A stretch of 64,000 nt of DNA, from contig OX393577.1 of NCBI GenBank assembly GCA_947652605.1, positions 29,701,466 through 29,765,465 of the forward strand, read 5' to 3'. Below the pieces are notes generated by a model that saw only the letters and a program-made list of their open reading frames with translations, made no database searches and was not told where the DNA came from. Both the position numbers and the translations under genes were made by a program. Below are positions 45,001 through 57,000 of the stretch, one piece after another. Position 1 is the stretch's first letter. Each line of letters starts with the position of its first letter. Source of the DNA: Elmis aenea. Lineage: Eukaryota; Arthropoda; Insecta; Coleoptera; Elmidae.

Positions 45001-48000
45001 AGAAAAAACATACATACCTATACCTAACTAATTCTTATTCCACAAACGCAACATGTGTTGTGCGTTCAAAGCAGGGTTGAGCAGATTTAAATCAATTGAT
45101 TTAAATCACGATTTAAATCATAATTTAAATCAAGTGATTTAAAAAAAAATCATTGATTTAAATCAAGTGATTTTTTAAAAAAAATTATCAATTTAAATCA
45201 CAGATTATATGAGTACAATATAATATTAATTTATAATAAAACAAAATTGTATTACTATTAATAATTAAATACACGAAATGGTGAATAAACCATATCAATT
45301 TGCTCTTGTAAAGTAATATTCATTGTGGAAATGCAATAATTCAAAATATAAATGACAAGTTTTTGACGTTAGCGTAGTGAACAGTCAGTTTTTTCAATTT
45401 CCACGGCACTCTATTGCTTCAATAACGATTTGAAAAAAAAATGTCGAATATCTCGAAAAGTATGAGTTTTGGGTATAGGACATACTTAGCAAAATATGAA
45501 GCTCTTTTAAAGACGAATTCGATGACATAAAAAAATACAGGGGTTTGCATTTGAAAAAATCGAGTTACGAGCTTTTGAAAATCATGGAAGTTGCCACCTA
45601 TTTATAAACACCCCTGTAGCCCTGTATGTGTGATTCAAATTTTTTCATATCGAGCGAACAGAGAATTTTTTTCTGCATGTCCATACCAAATTACAACTCT
45701 GTATTTTAAAATAACTTCAGGAGAATTTTTTAAATAAAGACTTAAAACCTTGAATAATTTAGAAAATATTTTTTTTTTACAACGCCGTATAAAAACCTGC
45801 AGTATTTTATATTGATGCAAAGCTAAAATTAAGGCGGTCAAAAATATTAAATAAAAAATTGGGTGTTGTATTTGAAATATAAAAGTTGCTATTAGTTCCA
45901 GAAAGGTGACTCACCCTGTATATTATGTATTTTTATTGTGTTTTAGAAAAAACTGTATAGAATAGCATTTGAATCAACTTCATATTTCAAGCCGTTTAGC
46001 CACAATCGACCGATCCCGCACTAATGACTCACCCTGTATATAATTAATTAAACATCACCATTTAGCACTGATTTTTTCAAAATTCTTAATCATTATATTT
46101 AATTTTTCATTTTGACAAAAATTCACCAATGAATTAAATATACCTATTGGTTATTAAATAATATCTATATTTTAGCACAAAACAGAAATAGCATGTGAAT
46201 ATGTCACTAAATTCGATAATATGGTACATTTGATTTAAATCAAAAAAATCTGATTTAAATCAAATAAATCGAATTTTTGATTTAAAAAAAAAAATCATGA
46301 TTTTTATCCACCCTGGTTCAAAGTGTGAATATGTGGAATAAAAATAAAAGCAGAAATACGTTTTATTTTCAAGACACATTTTTTTATGCACAATCCAATT
46401 TTATGACAGACAATTGCACACTTAAACATTCACTTAAAGAAATGAGTTTTTGTTTATTTCTGGCAGAACACAAAAATGATACTTGCTTAGGTGGTTGGTA
46501 TATTGTTAGCTTTTAGCATAATACTATATGCTACCATATTTATAAACGTAAACTGCTGGGCTAAATTATGGAAACAGGCAAAGGTTTAGAATGCTATTAA
46601 AGATTTTACAATGAAATTTGTTATCTGCCCATTATCGTATGTATATTCGGATTCGATGCGGTTTAATCGGAAACGGGCCGACACTATACAATTTTAATTG
46701 AAACGACCAATATATTTTTATACGTTTGATTTCTTTTCATATTTAATTCTAAAAATGTATGAGGTTATTATCATATATCTAATAAGTAGAAATAGGTACC
46801 TACATCGTATGTCACAAATGTATAAAATGTTCAGGTTTATGTAAATCGACCCCCATTTGGTTTATAAAAAACCTTATCTTATTTGGTAATGAAATTAACA
46901 AGAACATATTTAACAAAAAAAATATTATCAGGTGAGCTATTCAATTAATGTCATCTAGCTATACTTTGGAACTTGTCATGCAACATAAAATCTAAGACAT
47001 CGGTTTATACATTTTTGCGTAATTAATGACGTTACTTCCGTATAGCCAAGTAATACATTAATCTTATGGGAATGGGCCATCCTATTATTTTACAATCCTT
47101 AGGTTTAAACATTTTTGCGTTATTAATGACGCCACTTCTGGATAGTCAAGTAATACATCAGTCTTATGGGAACGAGCCATCCTATTTATTAGTTTAGGAT
47201 CTTTGCCTACATTGCTCATTTCCTCTACACTCTACCATTCTCTCTACACTCTACCTACACAATAAATAAGTGGTGACTACTTAAGGGGACTTAAGCCAAT
47301 GAAGTGAAATTAAAATATTTTTTTTTTCTTTCTAATGTGTACTTTAGACAGTTGGCAGCAAACAGAAAATCAAATAAAACTAGAATTTCTAACAAAACCT
47401 GCATAAAAACGTGATTTTTGCAAATTACGCGTGCAGACACCAATTTTTAACAATTCAAGGCGAATTAATACAAACCTTAGAGCAGAATTTTATACATTTA
47501 TTATAATTTTTACTAATCGTAGATCGTCAAGGTCAAATGTCATATTTTTAAACTGTCTAAAAAAGACGTGTTCATTAAGCCGGTTTCACATCAGTAAAAA
47601 TTTATGTTGTATTTTGTATTTCAAATTCAACACAAACATTTGCGGCGCAAATTTAAATCTGGTTAAGTATTTTACCACGTAAATAGTTATCTTGTGCGTT
47701 GAACGGCCGAATCCGCTTGTGTAGGTTTGTTTATGCAGAGCGCAACAGTTTGCTGCTAGAGAGCATGTTGTTATAAAATGGAGTGGAGTTTTCACTTTCT
47801 TTGTGCGATATAAATAATCCGATGTAATTATGAACAATGCACATTTCTTTTTTAAAAAATGAGACATGATCAATCACCCAAACATAGGTATTTACGTAGT
47901 AAAATGAAACAAAACAACAGATGCACTCAGAATTAAGTCCACATTGACACGACTGTACGCCGCAAATCTCTTTGAAGTTGGCTAAAAACCGACATCACGA

Positions 48001-51000
48001 TGGATAGCGTGCGTTGTTCACGAAATTATTTGTGTGCATTTCTATGCGGCGCACAGTCCACACCAACAAAAATTTCGACGAACACGAGCAAATTTGTGTC
48101 AAATACAACGCACAACGCAAATTTTTATTGATGTGGATCCAGCTTTACACGCGCTTTTTACGTTGTCTAATCGATTATTAGCTGTCTGTGGTTCAATCGC
48201 CGGATTAGAAATATATATAATATACCTATATTTGTTTCGTTCCGTATATTATACAAAATTGCAAGTATTAGCAAAATAGGTATTAATACATAATATGAAA
48301 GTGCTGTATTGCTCAAAAAGTTCATTAAAATGTAAATTTCACTAAACCGGTTAACTTTCAAAAAGTTTCAAGTATTAAAGACTTTAAAAAGGCAGTAGAA
48401 ATTCATTTGAAAGTTAGATTGACAAGAGATTAATAATTATTAACACTTTGCACTAGCTAAGTTTTTAAAATATTATACAGGGCGGTTTTACGCTTGGTGA
48501 AAATTGTGAAACTTAAAACATTGATAATTAATTTTTCTCAAATACAACACCCTATATTATTTACACAGTTGCATGGAAAATGTAGCTGTCCTTCAAAAAT
48601 ATTAAGCTTGTGTTTTATACCCAAAATTGATATTTTCCGAGATATTGATTTTATTGTTAATTATTAAGGCAAAACAAACACCTTATTGCTGAAATGTCGA
48701 TAAACAAAATAGCGAAAGGTGGTTTTGTTTTATACAGGGAGTAGAATTGGATCACGCAACATAGTAATTTCAATGGTACCATTTTAAAAGTTGTATATCT
48801 CCCCTAATTATTTTAGAAAAAAAGTGCATTTTGGTTTTTTGTAGAGTCTACAAATGTTGTCAGTTATAATATATTAAGGGAACATTATTTTGCCGGAAAA
48901 ATTATTGACAAAAGTTTTTTGCTTTGGTAACATCCTGAGGCATTCATTTTGTCGAAGGATATTACCTATTCTATAAGCAACCAACTTGAGTTAAAAAAAT
49001 TTCCTGCAAAATAATGTTCCGAAATATATTTGAGTAGACTATTTCCCGAATATACCAAAAATAATAACAATTTTCGTTTATCTATACAGGGTGAGTCACG
49101 ACGGACGCGTCGGAGTTTTATGGCGAAACGGTTTATATTTTCCAATTTCTGTCAGATTATGTAAGTCAATAAGGGCTACATTTTAAAAATATTTTCAAAT
49201 ATACAGGGTGCTCCAAAAAAGAGTGCCATATCAAAGTTATACTTTTTCTTATGGAACACCCTGTATATTTTTACATTTTTAGATTCCTCTTTAAATTTAA
49301 TTCAAAAAATGTAGAAGGGTCTAAAGTCAACCGTTCTCGTGAAAATTGCATTTTCATAAAAATACAGTATTTTCAAAAATTTTCAACATTTGAAAACTTT
49401 GACAAGTCTGAAGAAATTCGCTTGGAGATAAGATTGACAATAGATTATGTAACACTTTGCACCACCTACATTTTTAAAATATTGTACAGGGCGTTTTTTA
49501 CGCTTGGTCAAACTTGTGAAACTTTAAACATCGATAACTCATTTTTTTTAAATACAACCCCTATATTTTTTTTGCACCGTCTTATAGAAAATTTAATTCT
49601 CTTTCGAAAATATTAAGGCTGTTTTTCACCTAAAATTGATATTTTCCGAGATATCGCGATTTTATTGTTAATTATTAGGGGAAAGTAATATTTTCAAGTA
49701 GGCTATGAAGGTAGACAGCGGTAATTTGAAACAATTGAATGGAAAAACAAGAAACTTATAATTTTATCGTTTGACTACACACTTTTGACATATTTTTATA
49801 GGAAAGTTGTAGTTTTACCATCCTTACGTTTAAATAGAGATTTTTTTAAATTATTTATGCATTTATTTATTGGACCAGAAGATAATTACTAAATCCTATA
49901 AACCATTTTTTGTCTGTTTACGATACGATACTACGACACTACCGAAAACAGTACCAACCATGTTTTTTTCTTTTAAATGTAAAATTAAACAAGTCAGTAT
50001 TACTTTTTTTTTAAATCAGCGTTCCGTTCTCGTACCTAATACATTATCAATCGGTTTTTAGGACTTGGCAAACGATCAAACTCAATTATATGAAAAATAT
50101 TTTGGCTCTGATGAGAAACCTATATTTAAACGTAAAAATGGTAAATCTACAACTTTCTTATAAAAAAATGTCAAAAATGTGTAGGCAAACGACAAAATTA
50201 TAAGTTTCTTGTTTTTCCTTTCAATTGTTTCAAATTACCGCTGTCTACCTTCATAGCCTACTTGAAAATATTACTTTGCCCTAATAATTAACAATAAAAT
50301 CGCAATATCTAGGAAAATATCAATTTTAGGTGAAAAACAGCCTTAATATTTTCGAAAGAGAATTAAATTTTCTATAAGACGGTGCAAAAAAATAAAGGGT
50401 GTTGTATTTAAAAAAAATGAGTTATCGATGTTTAAAGTTTCACAAGTTTGACCAAGCGTAAAAAACGCCCTGTACAATATTTTAAAAATGTAGGTGGTGC
50501 AAAGTGTTACATAATCTATTGTCAATCTTATCTCCAAGCGAATTTCTTCAGACTTGTCAAAGTTTTAAAATGTTGAAAATTTTTGAAAATACTGTATTTT
50601 TATGAAAATGCAATTTTCACGAGAACGGTTGACTTTAGACCCATATAACCTTAAACATTTTTTGAATTAAATTTAAAGAGGAATCTAAAAATGTAAAAAT
50701 ATACAGGGAAATAAATCGTCTATTAATAAGTATTTGCGAATATATTTAAAAACAAAATAATACCTAATTATTTACTTTAATAAATAATGAATGTACGTTG
50801 TATGTGTATAAAAATAGTGGTACAAACTTGCGTCACATATAAAACGTTTATACTAATACATTCAAAATACATTTTATCTTAATAAATGTCAAATTATATC
50901 AATGCAGTTATAACATAACATAGGTACATTTCAAGCAAAAATTCCGTGGAAAATAATACTGCATGACATTGTAGTTAAACGAAATATAAGGTATTTGAAG

Positions 51001-54000
51001 GGTAATAAAAGGTAATTTTATAATGAACACAATTAACATCTGAATGGTTTTCTATTTTTACGGGACATTGGTATTTTTGAGGATTGTTCGACTTTGTAAT
51101 AAACTCCAAGTTAAAAAGCTTAAGAGTTTTATATGGGACACTTGGTATATCATTAATTCAATGATTATAAAATATTTTGTTCATTAGATACTTTGAAAAC
51201 TTTCTTAAGTTTCAGAAAGCCGAACACAATCTAGTGGATCATCAGCATCAAAACGCAGAAGGACTCCATTACCAACAGAAAACCAGGAAATGGTTGCCTT
51301 GAATATTTTCAACAATAAATGAGCAACAAGGATTCGACGATGTTTTGAAATAAACAATCAATACATATTTCCCATATAATTTTAATTAAACATCGCGTAT
51401 TATAAACGAGTGGTGCACAACGAAATTCAGTGAACATAAAACATATTAAATAATAAAAATTTGTTATTAATTACTGCATACTTAATTTACGTCACTTTTT
51501 TGCCAACTAATATCAAAACAATAAAAATTAACGAAAAAACTTAAAATATTTAAGAAGTTATTTAGACATACATGGTTCTCGCTTTTCGAGGGCCACTGTG
51601 GGGATCTCGTAAACGATAAGAGTTGCGACTTCGGTTAAATTGAGGCAAAGTTGTATATTCAGGTGCTTAATAATTTGACGCTAACTGAACTTATCTGGCT
51701 TTTTTAGTTTTTGAGATTTAGGGGAAAAAGTAAAAAAGTGGATTTTTGTTTTTTGCCCGTAACTTTTTCATTTGAAGACGAATTTCATTTCCGTAAAAAC
51801 TTTTTCACGGCTACTTTTTGCAAGGAATCAAAATCCCCAATTAGATTTTCCATGTGACGTTTCGCTTTTGTTAAACCATAATCAGGCCAATTTTTTCTTA
51901 TGGACGCTATATCTGATTTTACCGCTAATTTGTAGAGCATTTTATTCTGAATTCGACGTAACTATTACCGTTTACGAGATCCCCATAGTGGCCCTCGAAG
52001 AACGAGAACCCTGTATATCTGCATCCGGTTATTAGTTATTCTTTCATAAAATAATTATTACGTACAATTTTAAATACAATAAATATAGTAACGTCAGTTC
52101 AATTTTATCAATGATTTTCATTACCAATTACTTGTATAATACCGATTTTATTACGAATGTACTGTTTTTTGATTCCATACACATGTACTCAATACAATTT
52201 TGTCATGTCTTTGACTGAAAGTTGAGGTTTTGGTTATGATCTTACCACATAAAAATTATTTTTTTCCTCGATTGTTAAGTCTCGCTTAATTTCGAAAACC
52301 GATAATGTACTTAAAATTATATTCAAGTAAAGCAAAAACGAATGTCGTATGCATCAAACCTATTACTACATAAATCTACATGTCTACCTACAACGCCTTT
52401 ACTTTATCTGGTTTATAAATCAAAATAGGAAATGGAAATTATTAGCTACATAACCTAAGACTATCTTCAACAAAACCGAATGTTTTGTTTCCGCGCAGCA
52501 ATACGTAACTTATTTTAAATACAACACCCTGTATGTTTATCTTTTTTTTTGTTTTCAAATGAAATTCATTTTCAAAAATGTATGAACTTTTTTGCACATT
52601 GTAAATTAAATTTTTAATGGAGAACTATATTTTTACTTTCGCTATACGTAGAATGAAGAAAGTATTGTTTTATATGTTGTTCCACAGTGGTCTCCAACCT
52701 TTTGTGGTCTAGGATCACTTTTTATGTCAAACTCGTACCCAAGATCTACTTTTGAAAAATTATAGCCGCACACTTGTATTGTTTATAAAATTATTGCGTA
52801 GCATACCAAAGGTAAATATGGGAAAAAATTAATTATTAAAAGTATAAAATCCTCGAGCTTGATTTGTCGATCGCGATCGACGGGTTGGAGACCACTGTTC
52901 TAGACAAACTAAACTAGATAATTTAATTTTCGCTTAAAAATTTTTAGGTTGTTTTATGGCTAAAACTAATATTTCTCAAGTTATTGCCCTTCTCATGATA
53001 ATTTATGGATTAAGAAGCAATTTTTGATAGAATTAAAGTAGTAGGTAGTAAAATTTTTAAATAATCAAAAAATATTCAGAGAGACCAGTTTGCATTTAAA
53101 TCTATCATCCCATTTCTTTATCGGTATGAATCTCGATAATATCGTGTTTAATTTAATTGGCCTCCTGCTACCAGGAATTATGAATCCTATTCCTGCTACT
53201 AGTTTGTGTTGTTTGAAGACGATTAAACAAAAATGATTATGTTTATTGGCCGTTTAAAGGAAATCTGAATTTGTTATTGGTCGAAAACGCAAATTTGACA
53301 GGAGGATCAACTCCTGGCAGAGGAATGTAAAATTATTACCGTGTAATATTGCTCCTATTGGTAGTCTCTAAAAGATTTAAGATTAGTGATTGGTTGAAAA
53401 CGCAAATTTGACAGGTGAAGGTAATTTTCATTTAAACAGTTACAGGTGTACAACCTGTATAATGTTTAACCTGTAATGCTAGCCACTTACGATCCAACGC
53501 CGCAGTACAATTAATTGTTTTTTACTGCAGCAGACAAACTTGTTTGTCTGCGGTCCCAATCGTACAATCTTGCTGAATCGCGCCGATACACGATCCAAAA
53601 CACTTCAATTTCGTCGCATCCAACAATTGTAGAATCGTATTTCTTCTTCTATGATCGTACTGCGGCGTTGGATCGTGAGTGGCCAGCATAATACTGAATG
53701 TTCCGTGAAGTAAGATTGATACTCGTATCAGTGAATTAAACTCCTTCATTAAACAAAAAAAAATTTAGATGAGTTATGCAGTTTGTCAAGAAATTCTATC
53801 AGCTATTTTCAAATCGAGATGCAGAGCGCAAAAATTTAAATTTGATCGAAAAGTACATAACCACTTTGTATTTAAATTTTACCGCACCATTCGTCTACAA
53901 TCACGATGTGTTAATTACAAATTGTCAAGTCCTAGCATGAAAATACCTTTATCTAATTGTTTCTTTAATGTGCAGAAAATAAATATTATTTCAGCAGCTT

Positions 54001-57000
54001 GTGTTCTTATTACCAAATTTGAAGGACCAGTTTGCATTTAAATCTATCATCCCATTTCTTTATCGGTATGAATCTCGATAATATCGTGTTTAATTTAATT
54101 GGCCTCCAGCTACCAGGAATTATGAATCCTATTCCTGCTACTAGTTTGTGTTGTTTGAAGACGATTAAACAAAAATAAGTGTAAATAATAAACAATAATA
54201 AATCTTGTATCTCAATTTTTAAAAGTTGATTATATAATGAAATAAGTTTAAAATAATGTAATTTCACGCAATTAATTATTTTCATTTACATTAATAACCA
54301 AGAATAACAAAACGTGCGTCAGCATTTTGTACATGTTGCGAGTTATAGTCAGTTAATTTTATTAATTACAAATTTAATACCAAAATCATAAATGTATGCA
54401 GTGCGCACTAGAAAATTATGAAACTTATATTTGCTACATAATTAACCAAATTCCGCAATCAGTTTTAGAGCTTCCTTAAAATCAAAACAATATTCTTTTG
54501 ATCAAAATAATGAAAATATACTATATACCGGGTGTAACTGAAATCAGGCTCACCCCCTTTTTTTTCTTTAGTTTTGAATTTAGACAAATGAAATTTTAGA
54601 CATGTAACATTTGCAAAAAACTGGATTATTTGAACATAGGTAGACTTTTGTTTCACTTCCGGTTTCGCCGGAAACGACCATAACTTTGTTATTTTAAATG
54701 AAACACCCTGTATATTTTTACATTTTTGGAAAGAGGAAACGATTTTGTATACAACCATACCATTTTGGTTAATTTTTATAACCTCAAATAATTTTTTGAC
54801 AAAAATTAAATTTTTTATTAAGTGTGCCGTGACCCGCATAAATTAAATTTTATTATGACAAAAAGTGTCAGAAAAACGGTTTTGTAAATTTTAATTGACA
54901 TTTGGGCTGCTTTAATAGACCTTAATTTTTTTAAATGGAACGATAGTGGCGCATGCGGTTATTTAAATAGAGTATTTTCTGGCGAATTCAACAATACCAA
55001 TAACTTGGTATTTTTATTAGGAGCAGGCATTAAAAATTTCAAATTATTGTAAGATTTTGGTAAGATATCCTAATAATCATAGTTGACTATGCCAAATGGC
55101 AACAAAACAAATGCTTTTTTTTGTATTTTTTTTAAAAAACCGGTTTTCGGACACTTGTTAACAAAATAAAATTTAATTTATGCGTTAATTTATGCGGGTC
55201 ACGGCACACTTAATAAAAAATTTAATTTTTGTCAAAAAATTTAATTTTTGTCAAAAAATTATTTGAGGTTATAAAAATTAACCAAAATGGTATAGTTGTA
55301 TCCAAAATCGTTTCCTCTTTCCAAAAATATAAAAATATACAGGGTGTTCCATTTAAAATAACAAAGTTATGGTCATTTCCGGCGAAACCGGAAGTGAAAC
55401 AAAAGTGTACCCATGTTCAAATAATCCAGTTTTTTGCAAATTTCAGTTACACCCGGTATATTCAATAAACTATAAATTAATAGAGAATAGTTATTTATGT
55501 ACCAAGGCAGTGAAGTTCGACTTTTTATCACGAGTGTGGATATTATTTGCTGAGACAATTAGTCTCGGCAAATAACCACGCGAAATTAAAGAAAGATTTT
55601 AATTAATTATCATTTCATTTAATGTTTAATAATTTTTACACAGACTACTTTGATTAATCTAATGTTCTTTAGAGTTCAATAAAAAGTTTGACGCAAAATG
55701 ATGATCGTACATTTCAAATGACAGGAAATTTTAGAAATTTTCAAATGACCTATTATAAAGTAAGAGGAATCATTGAAAATATTTAAAAATCAAGTACCTA
55801 CCTGTATAACTTTTTTTCTGCAATCGTCATTAACACGTTAACTGCCGTATGTATACATTTGAATACACGTCATAGAGGGTCTTGGGCGCCACGTGTATCC
55901 TATTGGATACACATTCAGTTTGAACTTTCGAGCCGTGTGTATGTTAGCAGAGCACACTTTACGTTGTTTTTAATAGGGACATCAGTGGTGCGGCGTGAAA
56001 TAAAATGTTTTTCAACTTAGCCAACGAAAATTTATTTTTATTACTTTTTAACACAAAAATGAATATGGAATACACATGGCGCTGGAATATAATTAATAAT
56101 TCTGTGCCGCGTGTATATTTTGGGCACACGGCAATTAAAGGCAACAAATTAAATTTTTTCATGAAATTATATATTTCATGTACCTTTGGTACTTTTGTTT
56201 GCAACGCAATTCAACAAAAAAAAAATACGTGGCGACAGGGACCTTTTCACGAAAATCGGCGCGGCAGTCAACGTGTTAAACTAGCTCAAAAAGTACCCAA
56301 AAGCGGCTGTAATAATCATTTTTACTGCCTAAGCAGTAATAATCATTTTTACTGTTTAAGCAGTAAAAAAGTAAACTAGGCAGTAAAAAATGCGCTACGC
56401 TCATTGTATGAATGTTGAATGTAAAAAAATTGAGCGTACTTATTTGACAGGAGAATGAGAATCTGACAGATGAAGTAAAACTTTATGTATTTGCTTGATT
56501 TTTCGCTATTTCTTTGACGATTGAAGAAAAAATTTAATATGCCCCTCGGCAGTGAAGTTCCTTTTTATCACTCGCGTGGTTATTTGCCAAGACGAAGTCA
56601 AGGCAAATAATATCCACACTCGTGGAACTTTACTGCCTTGGTTCATAAATAGCCATTTACGTTGTTATTTTATGTACGTTTCTTTTTATTATTTCTACAT
56701 TATTTATATTTTTAAGAGTCTATCTACAATTTCTTCCTACTTTTTTCACTTTGTGTGTAGCTTTTACTTTAATGATATAATGTTTGCGCTTTATAATAAA
56801 AACACTTCTTGCACAAACCACTTAAAACTTCATTTTATATGGTATTGTAGTAACTAAGAGCTTTTAAATGTCGCATGTGAAAATATAGCGCGGAATTTGA
56901 AATAAAAAAATTTACTATAAAATAAAATATTAAAATAGAATATTTTAAAAACAATGGGTTGTTTGTAACATTTAATAAAATATTTAAAAACGACTTTCGA

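Noticed and set aside
54465..54839. 124-residue frame on the minus strand, similar to 55229-55468 on the plus strand
   Set aside because: Both are the arms of the 54534-55460 palindrome; no protein motif.
56005..56379. 124-residue plus-strand frame
   Set aside because: It runs across the border of the piggyBac-like element into the composite repeat and contains repeated short units; no transposase motif.
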